Shown here: positions 24,921 through 35,337 of the stretch, one piece after another
How positions within the stretch are numbered: position 1 is the stretch's first letter
How the letters are laid out: each line of letters opens with the position of its first letter
Source: SAR324 cluster bacterium
Lineage (GTDB): Bacteria; SAR324; NAC60-12
DNA: 64,000 nucleotides
Assembly: GCA_014382365.1 (NCBI GenBank)
Contig: JACNJW010000019.1
Span: 29,104 to 93,103, forward strand
Reading direction: 5' to 3'
The notes under the pieces: generated by a model
What the model was told of the DNA's origin: nothing
Databases searched by the model: none
What the model saw: only the letters and a program-made list of their open reading frames with translations
Program-made: the position numbers and the translations under genes

Positions 24921-26410
24921 ACCTTTTTTTTCTGACGCAGCAGGATTAAATGCTCCCACTTGCCTGCTGCTCCAAAAGCTCTTCCTAGTTCTACATCAAA
25001 TATTTCATGCTGAACAGATGCACTGCCGGCTACTTTCCAACCAACACTGTCTGCGTACTTTTGAGTAAACTCTAAACCACTTACACGTTTATTGCGTTCA
25101 ATCCAGTCACCTAACACAAGGTAGCATACACCGTCCTCTGCAGTCCAGAGACGTAATTTAAGCATGAATTCACGAAAAACCTGCTTCCATTGTTTTGGTG
25201 TATAATTACGCATGGCTATTTCATTGGAAAACATATCTTTAGTTGGAAATTCCAGCCACTTCATTCGTAGTTCATGCATTGCAAGATAATCATAAGAACC
25301 TGGATATGGTGGGCTGGTAATTGTACAGTTGATAGAATTCTCTTCTGGTCCTTCCAAATCCAAAATACTTTTGTTCCAAATTAGAGCAGGTATAGTTTTA
25401 GGAATCTTTTTAGCCAGTGCAAGTTGGTTTTCCAGTAACTCCTGAGTCTTGCGTTCCATCCATTTTCCTACTGCACCTTTTGGAAAAGCAGGTGCTTTGC
25501 TGAATTTGGAAGTTTCCGAAAGTTTATTGGAAAACTTGGTGATTAAACTCGAAAAGACTGCTCTCAAAGTTTCACGCTCATTAGCTGAACGAACACTTTC
25601 AATACCATCGATCCAGTGCAAAAGCTCAACAAACAGATATGGAGGATGAAATTTATTTAGCCAGGTTATATTCTTACGCTGCACATTCCTTTTTTCGAGG
25701 CTCCGAGTCTTCACACGTTCACGAACTTCAACCAATGCATTCCAGACACGACCTGCATTTTTTTCAGAAATCCAACGACAACGCTCTCTGGCCACCATGC
25801 TGGCAATTGGATTTAGATCATTGCCCAGAACTTGGTGTTGCCAAAGCAAGCCTTCCAACAACACTGTTCCTCCACCCATAAATGGATCAAAAACAAGGCT
25901 ACCAGCAGGAAATTGTTTGAGCAGTATTTTTGGTAAGTCTGGATGAAAACGCCCTGGATAGGGATGAAAACTTTGGGTAAGTTCGTGGATAGCACCCTTT
26001 TTTTCAGGTATCCGTAGTGCTTCCAGCATCAGTTTGCCCTGTTCGCCAAATGACTCTACACTCAAATTTGTTTTAGAAGCAGCGCGTTTCTGCTTTAATT
26101 TTCGAGTTGATTTTGGTGGCGGTCCAATTGTGTATTCCTCAGTTGGTTCGGACCAGACATTGTTCTTTTTCTTCCAGGGCAGAGGCTCATTATCTTTAAA
26201 TTTTGGTTTTGGTTTTTTTGCAATTTCTCCCTGATACTTGGATTCTTTCCGCTCCTGATATTTTGATATTTCTTTCTTTTCTTCGACAGGAACTGTTCCT
26301 TTTTTCCTCACACGAATTGCTTTTTTATTTAAATCCTCACCAGTTGGTCTATATTTCACCACACTTTTCAAATCGTTTTCTTTGTCAGTCTTTTTTTCTG
26401 AATCACGCAT
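24917..26410 (-). CDS. Orphan DNA methyltransferase with lysine-rich N-terminal extension
   Basis: A 497-residue S-adenosylmethionine-dependent methylase. The first 115 residues are lysine/glutamate-rich and probably disordered. Then come HPYPGRFHPDLPKILL (motif X), DPFMGGGTVLLEG (motif I, residues 175-187), GNDLNPIASM (motif II), and the catalytic TSPPYPGSYDYLAMHE (motif IV, about 365-380). S/T-PPY is usual for N4-cytosine methylases. No restriction endonuclease is adjacent, so it is an orphan. An RNA methylase of the same superfamily cannot be excluded. No clear ribosome site precedes the ATG. Confidence 0.75.
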   Translation of the reverse strand: MRDSEKKTDKENDLKSVVKYRPTGEDLNKKAIRVRKKGTVPVEEKKEISKYQERKESKYQGEIAKKPKPKFKDNEPLPWKKKNNVWSEPTEEYTIGPPPKSTRKLKQKRAASKTNLSVESFGEQGKLMLEALRIPEKKGAIHELTQSFHPYPGRFHPDLPKILLKQFPAGSLVFDPFMGGGTVLLEGLLWQHQVLGNDLNPIASMVARERCRWISEKNAGRVWNALVEVRERVKTRSLEKRNVQRKNITWLNKFHPPYLFVELLHWIDGIESVRSANERETLRAVFSSLITKFSNKLSETSKFSKAPAFPKGAVGKWMERKTQELLENQLALAKKIPKTIPALIWNKSILDLEGPEENSINCTITSPPYPGSYDYLAMHELRMKWLEFPTKDMFSNEIAMRNYTPKQWKQVFREFMLKLRLWTAEDGVCYLVLGDWIERNKRVSGLEFTQKYADSVGWKVAGSASVQHEIFDVELGRAFGAAGKWEHLILLRQKKKV

Positions 26411-26458
26411 TTAATTATTTAGCTATTTTTTTTTGTACAGCTTCAACATTAACACACT

Positions 26459-27352
26459 TTAATCTGAGCTGGTAATCATAAATACGCTGGTACTGAGAAT
26501 CAAAGTTCCACCTAGTACAGTCTGTATAGAAGGTATTTCATTCAGTAATATCAGTGCAAATATAATCGCAAATATCGGTTCCAGTCCAGCAATCAGCATA
26601 CTCGCCAATTGAGCCGGTACATGACGTAAACCATTAATTAACAAACCATGTCCTCCTACTGTACAAACTACGCCAAGAATAAACAACAAACCCCATTCTT
26701 CCCCACTCAAAATCCAGGATTCAGACAGAGACCAGGGCAACAGCACAAGAGCAGCAAAACCATTTTGCCAGCAGGTGAGCAATAAAGCAGAGTGTTTGCG
26801 AACATGCCCCCGATTGAGAATAGTCAACAGGGCAAAACCAAAACCTGCCAGCAAGCCCCAGAATACACCTTGAACAACTGAGCCTGAAATTAGCGTGTTT
26901 GGATCTTCTGTTGGCGAAGTAGCCATCAGCATTAAACCGCACACTACCAGCAGGACGGCAAAGATATTCCGGCTGCGCAGAGGTTCACGAAAAAACAAAG
27001 GTTCCAGAAAAGTGGTGAATAAAGGATAACTTGCAAAAGAAAGTAAACCAATTGTTACAGTGGAAACTTGTATAGCCTGAAAAAATGCTATCCAGTGTAC
27101 ACCCAGAATACTACCGCTTACCATCAACCAGAGCCATTCCCGAGGATCACTAAAAAAGATTTTTTTGCGCAAAACCTGCAAGACCAATAACAACGTAGCA
27201 AATGCAAAAACAGCTCTGCCCTGTACAATTAATAATGGAGATAGAGTTAGAAACTTGCCAAAGAGTCCTGTCAAACTGACAAAAGGAAGGGCGACCAAAA
27301 TACTGATCACACCATAACGATGTGAGACTTTAGCGCTGGTGAAATTCGGCAT
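26459..27352 (-). CDS. EamA/DMT-family transporter
   Basis: An inner-membrane protein of 297 residues with about ten transmembrane helices arranged as two EamA repeats. The first includes FVSLTGLFGKFLTLSP and GVHWIAFFQAIQVSTVTIG; the second includes VFWGLLAGFGFALLTILNRG and ASMLIAGLEPIFAIIFALIL. Members export metabolites or amino acids; the substrate is not predictable. The ATG at 27352 lies nine bases after the mnmG stop on the same strand, so the two are probably cotranscribed. Confidence 0.88.
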   Translation of the reverse strand: MPNFTSAKVSHRYGVISILVALPFVSLTGLFGKFLTLSPLLIVQGRAVFAFATLLLVLQVLRKKIFFSDPREWLWLMVSGSILGVHWIAFFQAIQVSTVTIGLLSFASYPLFTTFLEPLFFREPLRSRNIFAVLLVVCGLMLMATSPTEDPNTLISGSVVQGVFWGLLAGFGFALLTILNRGHVRKHSALLLTCWQNGFAALVLLPWSLSESWILSGEEWGLLFILGVVCTVGGHGLLINGLRHVPAQLASMLIAGLEPIFAIIFALILLNEIPSIQTVLGGTLILSTSVFMITSSD

Positions 27353-27361
27353 CAATAATTG

Positions 27362-29254
27362 TTAAGCTACTTTTTTGGTACGTAAATGTACCCGTAGAAT
27401 AGTAATTGCTGCAGGCGTCATTCCGATCATTCGACTGGCTTGACCAAGTGTATCCGGTTTTGTTTTTTCTAATATTTCAACAACTTCTCGTGAAAGCCCT
27501 GGTATTTCAGATAGCTGCAGATCGTCCGGCAAAGCTATTCTGTCGAGTTGATTAATATGCTTTAACTCCTGATCTTGACGTGCCAGATATCCTGCATATT
27601 TTATTTCTATCTCAACTTGTTCCCGCACTGGGACAGAAAAAACATTCCAGTTTATTGTTCCACATATTGAAGTACAGCCCCGCAGCTTTTCAATATTCAG
27701 CTTTGGGCGTTTCAACAAATCTGAAACTTTTGCAACTGTTTTGAGAGGTGCTTCTCCAAGGAATTTTAGTTCTGCTTGAACGGCTTTATTTGGTGTAACA
27801 CGTTCTGCTTTCACTATTCCAGACAGCTTTTGTATATCTTGTTGTTTTTGTTGAAAACACTGAAACTCTGTTTTTGAAAGCAAGCCAAGGTCCCTACCTT
27901 TCCGGCTTAAACGTGCATCAGCATTGTCTTCACGCAAATGCAGCCTGTATTCTGCCCGTGAAGTAAACATTCGATATGGTTCAATCACTCCGCGGGTTAT
28001 TAAATCATCTATCATTACACCGATATAAGCCTCATTGCGCTGCAGTATAAACGCTTGTTTTTTCCGGACTTTCAAAACTGCATTTATTCCTGCCATCAGG
28101 CCCTGTGCTGCTGCTTCCTCATAACCTGTGGTACCGTTGATTTGACCTGCAAGATACAAATTTTTCACTGTTTTTAATTCCAGGGTGGTTTTCAGTTGTC
28201 GAGGATCAACCATATCATATTCAATTGCATAACCAGGTTCTATTATTTCAACATCTTCCAGTCCTTCAATAGAGCGTAGAAATTCATACTGAACATCAGT
28301 TGGCAAACTGGTGGATAAACCATTGGGATAAATCATCAGACTATCTTCTGCATAACCCATTGGTTCCATAAAAACCTGGTGCCGTTTATTGTCTGCAAAC
28401 TTTACAATTTTATCTTCAATTGAGGGACAATAACGCGGACCAATTCCTGTTATTTCACCACCATAAAGTGCAGAGCGACTCAAGTTATTTTGAATAATCT
28501 GATGAGTCCGCTCATTAGTGTATGCAATGTGACAGGCTACCTGAGGCAACAATATTTCGGTGTCCCAGAACGAGAACTTTTTAGGTTGCTCGTCTCCAGC
28601 TTGAACCCCCATTTGACTCCAGTCAATAGTACGTTTGTCCAGCCGTGCCGGCGTACCAGTCTTCATTCTTCCCAGCTTCAAAGACTGATTTGCCAGAGAC
28701 AGGGAAAGTAGTTTTGCTGAAGGTTCAGCCACCCGTCCTGCAGCAAAACGTTCTGGCCCGCGGTGAATTAAACCGTTAAGAAAAGTTCCTGTGGTGATGA
28801 TTACTGTTTTGGCCAGGATCTCTTCTTTTGAAGTACGCAGTCCCTGCACCTGATTGTCCTGAAACAATAATTCTTCTGCAGCAGCTTCAATAATTGTAAG
28901 TCCTGACTGATCTTCCAGCAGGCTTTGCATTACTGCTTTGTAAGCCATAAAATCTGACTGACAACGTGAACCGCGGGTGGCGGCGCCACGTGAAGAATTC
29001 AGAACTCGAAACTGGATACCTGTGGCATCGGCTACTTTCCCCATTTCTCCGCCCAAGGCATCAATTTCTTTGACCAAATGTCCTTTTCCAATTCCTCCAA
29101 TAGCAGGATTGCAGGACATTTGAGCAATCGTCTCACGAGAGAGAGTTATCAGTGCAGTGGTTGCTCCCATTCTGGCTGCCGCAAGGGCAGCTTCGCAACC
29201 AGCATGTCCGCCGCCAATAACGAGAACATCATATCTATCAGAATTATTATTCAA
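27362..29254 (-). CDS. mnmG: tRNA uridine-5-carboxymethylaminomethyl modification enzyme MnmG (TTG start)
   Basis: An FAD protein that, with MnmE, modifies wobble uridine 34 of several tRNAs. The 630-residue length is typical. The dinucleotide fold reads [20 protein letters not shown]. Family signatures include [33 protein letters not shown], and [19 protein letters not shown]. The C-terminal helical domain ends [13 protein letters not shown] [20 protein letters not shown]. The conserved N-terminus requires initiation at TTG 29254; no in-frame ATG fits. mnmE is not in the window. Confidence 0.97.
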   Translation of the reverse strand: MNNNSDRYDVLVIGGGHAGCEAALAAARMGATTALITLSRETIAQMSCNPAIGGIGKGHLVKEIDALGGEMGKVADATGIQFRVLNSSRGAATRGSRCQSDFMAYKAVMQSLLEDQSGLTIIEAAAEELLFQDNQVQGLRTSKEEILAKTVIITTGTFLNGLIHRGPERFAAGRVAEPSAKLLSLSLANQSLKLGRMKTGTPARLDKRTIDWSQMGVQAGDEQPKKFSFWDTEILLPQVACHIAYTNERTHQIIQNNLSRSALYGGEITGIGPRYCPSIEDKIVKFADNKRHQVFMEPMGYAEDSLMIYPNGLSTSLPTDVQYEFLRSIEGLEDVEIIEPGYAIEYDMVDPRQLKTTLELKTVKNLYLAGQINGTTGYEEAAAQGLMAGINAVLKVRKKQAFILQRNEAYIGVMIDDLITRGVIEPYRMFTSRAEYRLHLREDNADARLSRKGRDLGLLSKTEFQCFQQKQQDIQKLSGIVKAERVTPNKAVQAELKFLGEAPLKTVAKVSDLLKRPKLNIEKLRGCTSICGTINWNVFSVPVREQVEIEIKYAGYLARQDQELKHINQLDRIALPDDLQLSEIPGLSREVVEILEKTKPDTLGQASRMIGMTPAAITILRVHLRTKKVA

Positions 29255-29393
29255 TGAAATATTTATTTAGTGTTTTTGTTTTTAGACGAGCGTCACAATT
29301 GACTTTGGCTTACAGAACAAGATACTTTTTTGTGCTGTTTATACTAAAAGAGGCTTGCTGCATCAGATTATCTGATAATTTTCGGAAAGTTTG

Positions 29394-30035
29394 TTAATCC
29401 AAGGCAGCTTTAATTCTGCTGAAAATCTCGTCCGGAGAGCCCATTCCGTCTATTGTAACAAGGACACCCTTTTCAAGATAATACTCAACCAATGGTTCAG
29501 TTTGTTCATGGTAAGTTTTCAGCCTTGAACGCACAACTGCTTCGTTATCATCATCACGTTGAACAAGTACTTCACCTGTTACATCGTCTTTTCCAGCAAT
29601 TTTTGGTGGATTAAATGCAACATGATAACTCCGTCCACTGGACATGTGAAAGCGCCGTCCTGCAATCCGCTTTATCACAGTTTCATCATCAACACGCAAC
29701 TCAAGAACTTTATCAATCTGCTTTTTTTGTGTTAACAACATCTCATCCAATTTTTTTGCCTGAGTCAAATTTCGCGGAAAACCGTCAAGCATGAAACCAT
29801 TTGCACAATCCGGCAGGGCAATCCGTTCCCGGACTATACCAACCACAATTTCATCAGGAACAAAACTACCCGAATCCATCAATGCCTTTGCCTGTTTTCC
29901 AATTTCTGAACCTGACTTGACTGCAGCACGCAGCATATCGCCTGTAGAAAGCTGCACAAGACCATAATCACGTATCAAATTTTGGGCTTGAGTACCTTTG
30001 CCACAACCAGGTGGACCAAGTAATATTATAAGCAT
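29394..30035 (-). CDS. adk: Adenylate kinase
   Basis: It interconverts ATP+AMP and 2 ADP. The 213-residue long-form enzyme has the P-loop [12 protein letters not shown] (residues 7-18), the AMP-binding [26 protein letters not shown], and a full LID domain [19 protein letters not shown]. The LID has no cysteine quartet and is therefore of the non-zinc type common in Gram-negative bacteria. It lies 140 bases upstream of mnmG on the same strand. Confidence 0.96.
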   Translation of the reverse strand: MLIILLGPPGCGKGTQAQNLIRDYGLVQLSTGDMLRAAVKSGSEIGKQAKALMDSGSFVPDEIVVGIVRERIALPDCANGFMLDGFPRNLTQAKKLDEMLLTQKKQIDKVLELRVDDETVIKRIAGRRFHMSSGRSYHVAFNPPKIAGKDDVTGEVLVQRDDDNEAVVRSRLKTYHEQTEPLVEYYLEKGVLVTIDGMGSPDEIFSRIKAALD

Positions 30036-30061
30036 GAAATATTTTTATAATTTAATTACAG

Positions 30062-30088
30062 CAAAAACCGAAGCTCCAGAACAGCTTC
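30062..30088 (-). terminator. Probable terminator of the LolA/ABC/SDR operon
   Basis: On the minus strand GAAGCT (30088-30083) pairs with AGCTTC (30075-30070) over a 7-nt loop, followed by GG and five T residues. It lies about 130 bases after the SDR stop and just before the adk start region. Confidence 0.5.
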
Positions 30089-30216
30089 ATTCTTACAGAA
30101 AACTATAATTTAAATTTTAGCAAATTAGCTGTAACTGCAAAGATGTCTCAGTTTCTTCCTCTGCATTAATTCTAAAGTGTTTAGCCAAAATAACAATCGA
30201 ATTCCAGTCAAAATGC

Positions 30217-30930
30217 TTAGACTATTTCAAAAACACAATTCATCATCACCTCCGGAACAGGAGATTCATTTGGAAGTAAAAGTATAGAACTGACCACTTG
30301 AGCGACATCCACGGGGCGTGTCATTTCTTGCTGGGGAAATGCCGGTGCATTTGTAATTGTCATATCAGACTGCACGAAACCAGTACAAATATTTGTGACC
30401 CTGATTCCATCTTCCCAACCTTGCAGACGGGCGGTGTGAGAAGCAGCCAGGGCGGCATATTTACTCATAGAGTATCCAACCCAGTTTCCCTTAACTCTTT
30501 TTCCAGACATGGAGATGATATCAACAATACGTCCAGCTCCAGATTTACGCAGATGGGGAAAGGCAAGTCGGGTCAAACGCAGCGGAGCCTTGGCATTGAC
30601 TTCCCACATGTCATCCAGTAAATCTTCTTCATCATCTTCAAGTCCGGTGGTGTGCAGGATACCGGCATTGTTGATTAAACCGTCTATGCAGCCAAATCTG
30701 TTGATGGTTGCCTCAATCCAGCTTTTTGCTGAACTGCTGTCCCTCGCATCATATTTATGACAAAGCAGTTCGGAATCAACTTGGGCAGAAATCGAGTCCG
30801 GAATATGTTCAGGATTACGAATCCCCAAACTCAGCCGGTAATTTTCCTGCTGCAATTTTTCGGTAATTGCACGACCAATCCCGCGATTGGCTCCTGAAAT
30901 CATAATTACTTTTTTATTAGCTATTTTCAT
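30217..30930 (-). CDS. SDR-family oxidoreductase at the end of the LolA/ABC operon
   Basis: A 237-residue short-chain dehydrogenase with the cofactor loop SGANRGIGRAI (residues 12-22), NNAGILHTTG, the catalytic Ser in VDIISMSGKRV, and the YSMSKYAAL Tyr/Lys pair. An Arg after the second strand (GIRNPE) suggests NADP(H). It begins 11 bases after the outer-membrane barrel gene and is probably the last gene of that operon, hinting at modification of a lipid-like or hydrophobic cargo (inference). The substrate is unknown. Confidence 0.88.
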   Translation of the reverse strand: MKIANKKVIMISGANRGIGRAITEKLQQENYRLSLGIRNPEHIPDSISAQVDSELLCHKYDARDSSSAKSWIEATINRFGCIDGLINNAGILHTTGLEDDEEDLLDDMWEVNAKAPLRLTRLAFPHLRKSGAGRIVDIISMSGKRVKGNWVGYSMSKYAALAASHTARLQGWEDGIRVTNICTGFVQSDMTITNAPAFPQQEMTRPVDVAQVVSSILLLPNESPVPEVMMNCVFEIV

Positions 30931-30941
30931 GTCTTGCCAGC

Positions 30942-32192
30942 TTAAAGGTAATGTTTAAGTATAAATTTAAATGAACTGGGGGTGTCACCAAATTCAGATG
31001 ATTTTTCTACAGATGATGCAGATTTTTTACCAGAAGCAAAACTTAGCTGCCAGGCAAAGAGCAAATCTTCAGAAAAACTCCATTCAAGACCTGTGTTATT
31101 CAAGAAGGAAGAGTCATTGAGATTGAAAATAACAGAATTACTAACAGACAAAAGTGGAGAATGCTGATAGCTCAAATTAAGAAGTAAATAGTCTCTGCTC
31201 AGCAGCATTACCGGAAATTCCTGATAGATAGTTGAAACAGCATTACTCAGGTAATTTTCAGTTTTTTCAGTTCCCATTGCATTACGATGATAGTCCAGCA
31301 TTGTGAACAGTTTTTCACTCCATTGCAAATTCAAACCAAGTGTCCAAGGTATCCAGTTTTTTTGCTCACTCAAGCTTTCCAAAGCAGATTTTCTCTGCCT
31401 GATATATGCTCCATCAAATACCAAACCTAGCTGTCCCAAATCAGTCTGCAAGGTCAGTCCGAACAGTTGATTAAGTTTAAAACTGGCCAACAGTGGTGAC
31501 AGATCAATAGATCCCACTAAAAGATGAGAGCGCAGGTAAATACCGTTTTCTGCAGCAGAGGCAGCTTTCCCTGTCAATAACCCTGCTTCCACTTCCGTTG
31601 TCTCTCCTATTCCTCCATGAATCCGGAAACCGTCCACGCCCGGTCTGAACTCCTGATCCAGTGATTTGAATGCCAGCGGTACAAAAACATCTGTGGGACT
31701 GACAGACATACCTCCAAAAGTCACTGCCTGCCGACCTACAGTATATTCCCAGTCACCAGCCTGACAACGCAGCAAGGCTCGATCTAAATTATGCTCTAGT
31801 AGCCAATATTCTTTGGTACCGGATGCAGCAGGGTTTGCAGTGAGTGAGTGATTCAGGTCTGCAATTCTGTAGATTCTGCTGTTTGAATTACTGATCGAAA
31901 GAGAACTGACATCTTCTGCAGAAGAAATCCAGCCTGGAAACAATTCATATTCAATTTCTGCCGCACAATTCGCCGACAAACCAGCATAACTTTGTATCCG
32001 TAAACGGTTAAAGAAAAGATTTGAGTTGCTTTGGGAATTATTTTGGGAGGCAATTAAACTTTTTGCACTGTATGATAATTCTGCAGCTGAAATAGTGGGG
32101 GTTAAAATGCAAACACAAAGTAAAGTCAGCAGTGCCTGCCGGTAAATTGTAACTATGTTTTTGTATCCTCTCACAAATTTACTTAAGCTCAT
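30942..32192 (-). CDS. Predicted outer-membrane beta-barrel protein
   Basis: A 416-residue protein with an N-terminal signal peptide (hydrophobic core ALLTLLCVCILTPTISA, mature ELSYSAKS). The rest is a succession of alternating amphipathic strands, for example AAEIEYELFPGW, DWEYTVGRQAVTFGGMSVSP, TEVEAGLLTG, DLGQLGLVFDGAY, DYLLLNLSYQHSP, and it ends SSFKFILKHYL like a barrel. I assign no named family. It overlaps the end of the ABC ATPase gene by 14 bases, implying coupled translation. An ATG at 32210 is an alternative start. It could be the outer-membrane terminus of the adjacent transporter. Confidence 0.7.
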   Translation of the reverse strand: MSLSKFVRGYKNIVTIYRQALLTLLCVCILTPTISAAELSYSAKSLIASQNNSQSNSNLFFNRLRIQSYAGLSANCAAEIEYELFPGWISSAEDVSSLSISNSNSRIYRIADLNHSLTANPAASGTKEYWLLEHNLDRALLRCQAGDWEYTVGRQAVTFGGMSVSPTDVFVPLAFKSLDQEFRPGVDGFRIHGGIGETTEVEAGLLTGKAASAAENGIYLRSHLLVGSIDLSPLLASFKLNQLFGLTLQTDLGQLGLVFDGAYIRQRKSALESLSEQKNWIPWTLGLNLQWSEKLFTMLDYHRNAMGTEKTENYLSNAVSTIYQEFPVMLLSRDYLLLNLSYQHSPLLSVSNSVIFNLNDSSFLNNTGLEWSFSEDLLFAWQLSFASGKKSASSVEKSSEFGDTPSSFKFILKHYL

Positions 32193-32868
32193 CCGTAACA
32201 ATCCGACCATCTGTGAGAGTTATCAAGCGTTTGGCACGCTCCATTATCTGAGGATCATGGGTAGAAAAAATGAAAGTCATCTTTAGTTCTTCGTTGAATT
32301 TCCGCATCATTTCCAACAATTGCCCTCCGGTTTCGGAATCCAAATTTGCAGTTGGTTCATCTGCCAGGATAATGTCAGGATGCGAAACCATGGCCCGTGC
32401 AATGGCAACGCGCTGCTGTTGGCCTCCGGAAAGTTCTGCAGGAAATCTGTTTTCCTTACCTTCCAAACCCAGTTCTGCCAGAAATTTACGTACCCGATCT
32501 TTTCGTTCTGCAACCGGCACATTCTGCAGCAGCATTACATATTCAATATTCTCAAGGACTGTCAAAACAGGAATCAAGTTATAGGCCTGAAAAACGAGAC
32601 CGATATGTTCTCGACGAAACTGAGCCAGTTCACTACCACTCATTGCCTGCAGTGAACGTCCGGAAACCTTGATATCACCGGAACTGACATTATCCAGACC
32701 ACATAAGATATTAAGCAACGTCGTTTTTCCAGAACCAGAGGGACCAACAATTGCCGCAAAATCTCCACGCTTAATTTCCAGATCCACATTTCTGAGTGCC
32801 TGAATTTCTGTTTCACCTTCACCAAAAGTTTTATATAATTTATGTGCAACTATTACTGTTTCTGACAT
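32179..32868 (-). CDS. ABC transporter ATP-binding protein (LolD/MacB type)
   Basis: A 229-residue ATPase that energises the two FtsX-type permeases encoded just upstream. It has Walker A GPSGSGKTTLLNIL, the Q-loop in FQAYNLIPVLTVLENIEY, the signature [15 protein letters not shown], Walker B IILADEPTANLDSETG, and the H-loop STHDPQ. The spacing of motifs and LIPVLTVLENIEY are characteristic of the LolD/MacB/FtsE-like subfamily, which extracts or exports lipids, lipoproteins and peptides rather than importing solutes. Confidence 0.92.
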   Translation of the reverse strand: MSETVIVAHKLYKTFGEGETEIQALRNVDLEIKRGDFAAIVGPSGSGKTTLLNILCGLDNVSSGDIKVSGRSLQAMSGSELAQFRREHIGLVFQAYNLIPVLTVLENIEYVMLLQNVPVAERKDRVRKFLAELGLEGKENRFPAELSGGQQQRVAIARAMVSHPDIILADEPTANLDSETGGQLLEMMRKFNEELKMTFIFSTHDPQIMERAKRLITLTDGRIVTDELK

Positions 32869-32882
32869 AAGCCGGTTTTTTG

Positions 32883-34106
32883 TTAAAATTTTCGTTTCCG
32901 TAATGCTTCTACGGGTAACATATACCAGAGTTTAAATGCCGGATAGAGTGCCGCTAAAATAGTAAAGCCCATACTCATAAATGGATATAAAACCAACCTG
33001 CTCCATTTGTATGAAGGATATATTTTTTCCTGAAATGTAACTCCTGAAAACTCAATTCCGGTGTAATCTATTCCATAATTTGCAAATAATGCTGTCACAA
33101 AAACCGCAAAAATTAGTCCGACAATTATACTGATTAAACCCAGACAAACTGCTTCATAGAGCATTAAACGGGCTGCCTGCCATGGTGTAGTTCCAATTGA
33201 TTTGATAACCCCAAACTCAAACATTCTTTCATAAAGCCCCATCAACAAAGTGTTGGTGATACCAAGTGCAATGATCAGAAACAGTATTGTTCCCATAATT
33301 GCCATTGAAAGATCAGTCATTTGCGAAATCATGTAAAGAGACGGCATTAATTCCGTCCAGAGCAACAATTCATTCTTTGAAGATAGCTCAGGTTTTTCCG
33401 GTGGATTTACCGGCACACCATCCTGCGACAAGTTTGCATAACGCAAAGCAATTTGGTGAACACGTCCCTCAAGTTTGAGCATCGTCTGCAAGGTCTTGCG
33501 GCCTACCAAAACCATTGAAGCATCCATCTGCTCTTCACCTGTTTTGAAAATACCGCTCAAGCGGAAAAGTTCCTGTACCATCTCTCCGGACTCTGCATCG
33601 GCTGCAGTTAAGACCAGACGGTCTCCAAGACCTAAGTCCAGTTTATCCGCTAGTTTCCAACCCAGAATTATCTTCTGACTGGAAACTGAATCAAGATATT
33701 TGCCTTCAACAATCGCCTCATCAAATTTGGAAAGCAACCGTTCTTCTTCCGGGTCAATTCCTAATGACAAAACCGGTTCGCCGCCACCTGCTGAAGAAAG
33801 CATGCTTTGAGTTACGATGCGCATACTTCGCGCTTTCAAATCCGGATGTTTTTCCAACTGCAGCAGTGTTTTTTCCAAATCATTGATGGTGAGTTTCACA
33901 TCCTGTTCATCCCGAAAACCAAGAGCATGCACTTGAGCATGTCCCATCAGGGAGTCTGTGGCATTTTTCACCATGTTAGCATTCATACCAACCATCATGG
34001 TATCCATGAAAATCATAGCAACAAGGCCAATAGCAATCACAAGAGACGATAACCAGGTACGAGTACGGTTTCGCCAGAGATTTCGCCAGGCAAGTTTCCA
34101 GAGCAT
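32883..34106 (-). CDS. FtsX/MacB-type ABC permease (second of pair)
   Basis: A 407-residue inner-membrane permease. The first helix follows WRNLWRNRTRTWLSSLVIAI. A large periplasmic domain (about residues 45-270) comes next, then three C-terminal helices including IALGITNTLLMGLYER, FEFGVIKSIGTTPWQAARLM and a final helix before PVEALRKRKF. This four-helix MacB_PCD plus FtsX layout is that of LolC/LolE. It starts one base after the end of its sister permease gene, so the two are strictly coupled. Confidence 0.9.
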   Translation of the reverse strand: MLWKLAWRNLWRNRTRTWLSSLVIAIGLVAMIFMDTMMVGMNANMVKNATDSLMGHAQVHALGFRDEQDVKLTINDLEKTLLQLEKHPDLKARSMRIVTQSMLSSAGGGEPVLSLGIDPEEERLLSKFDEAIVEGKYLDSVSSQKIILGWKLADKLDLGLGDRLVLTAADAESGEMVQELFRLSGIFKTGEEQMDASMVLVGRKTLQTMLKLEGRVHQIALRYANLSQDGVPVNPPEKPELSSKNELLLWTELMPSLYMISQMTDLSMAIMGTILFLIIALGITNTLLMGLYERMFEFGVIKSIGTTPWQAARLMLYEAVCLGLISIIVGLIFAVFVTALFANYGIDYTGIEFSGVTFQEKIYPSYKWSRLVLYPFMSMGFTILAALYPAFKLWYMLPVEALRKRKF

Positions 34107-34107
34107 C

Positions 34108-35331
34108 TTAATTCTCCCTCATTGCTTCAATCGGAATCGCTCTGGCAGACTTAATTGCAGGAAAAAAAGCTACCAAAAAAGCCACTCCAATTGTGAAAAC
34201 TGCAGGAACAAATAATACAAATAACGACACTTCGCTACTCATTGTGCTAAAAACAACTCCGCCGTATTCCATTGGTGGCTCTATTGCGATTCCATTTAAT
34301 GTAAAATACAAGTTTAGTCCAATGGAAAAAAACAGACCGACAAATACACTGAGAATACTTAACAATGTCATTTCAACAATTATTGAACGGAAAATAAATC
34401 CTGGTGGAGTTCCCAGTGCCAGCAGCAGTCCGTATTCATGACGACGTTCAAATGAATTCATTAAAACTGTAATCAGCACCACCAAGCCAACTATCAGCAT
34501 GATAATGGCCTGACTTATCCAGTTACCCTGTTGATCAGCCAGCATTGCTTTGTAGAATTGTTCCTCTACAACCTGCCATGGTTGGACATCAAGTTCTTTA
34601 TTTTTTAGATGTTCTTGCAGATCTGCTGCTTGTTTTCGGGCTACAGAATAATTTTCAAGACGCAGTACTACTTCATGAATTCTTCCTCCCAATGACAAAA
34701 ACTCCTGTGCACTCTCAAGAGTCATGTAAATCATGCGTGACTCTGCATCTGCAGAACTTTTTCCCACAATACCAACAACAGTAAACAGATCATTGGCAAT
34801 TGAACCGTCTGCACCCTGTCCGACAAAAATCAATGTCTCACCAAGTTTTGCCTGCAGCAATTTTTGCAAATGTACTCCAAGTAGAATTGGATTTATCACA
34901 TCTGCCTCCTCACTCAAATATTTACCAGCCTGCACCTTTTCACGCATAGTTGTCACTTGCGCTTCCTGCTCAGGGTCAATCGCCATCAGACGTGCAATTG
35001 TTGATTTGTTTTCTCTGAAGATAAGTACTGCAGAAAATATTCGTGCAGCCCAGGCTTCAATTTCAGGATTTGCAGATAGTTGTTTTTTTAAGACAGGAGA
35101 AATTATAAAATTGCGAAAAAGTGAGGGACGCTCCAGATAGCCATTTTTATGAATTTGTACATGTCCGGAATGAGTATCGGTCAACATGCGGATTAAGTTT
35201 CCGTAACTGCCATCACTGAAACCCAGTGAAATCGAAAAAAGTACGTAGGCACCCATCATGCTCATAGCACAGAGCAATGAACGGCTTTTGTGACGCAGGA
35301 GATTGCGGAAAGCAAGTCTTAATGTCAACAT
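34108..35331 (-). CDS. FtsX/MacB-type ABC permease (first of pair)
   Basis: It is also 407 residues and is the probable heterodimer partner of the next gene. The N-terminal helix follows LRLAFRNLLRHKSRSLLCAM. After a periplasmic domain come the helices IIMLIVGLVVLITVLMNSFERR, EYGLLLALGTPPGFI and a last helix ending ARAIPIEAMREN. The cytoplasmic coupling helix around YGLLLALGTPP matches the FtsX domain. It begins six bases after the LolA-like gene. Two different permeases plus one ATPase mirrors LolCDE, although sequence alone does not prove lipoprotein cargo. Confidence 0.9.
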   Translation of the reverse strand: MLTLRLAFRNLLRHKSRSLLCAMSMMGAYVLFSISLGFSDGSYGNLIRMLTDTHSGHVQIHKNGYLERPSLFRNFIISPVLKKQLSANPEIEAWAARIFSAVLIFRENKSTIARLMAIDPEQEAQVTTMREKVQAGKYLSEEADVINPILLGVHLQKLLQAKLGETLIFVGQGADGSIANDLFTVVGIVGKSSADAESRMIYMTLESAQEFLSLGGRIHEVVLRLENYSVARKQAADLQEHLKNKELDVQPWQVVEEQFYKAMLADQQGNWISQAIIMLIVGLVVLITVLMNSFERRHEYGLLLALGTPPGFIFRSIIVEMTLLSILSVFVGLFFSIGLNLYFTLNGIAIEPPMEYGGVVFSTMSSEVSLFVLFVPAVFTIGVAFLVAFFPAIKSARAIPIEAMREN

Positions 35332-35337
35332 TTAAAA

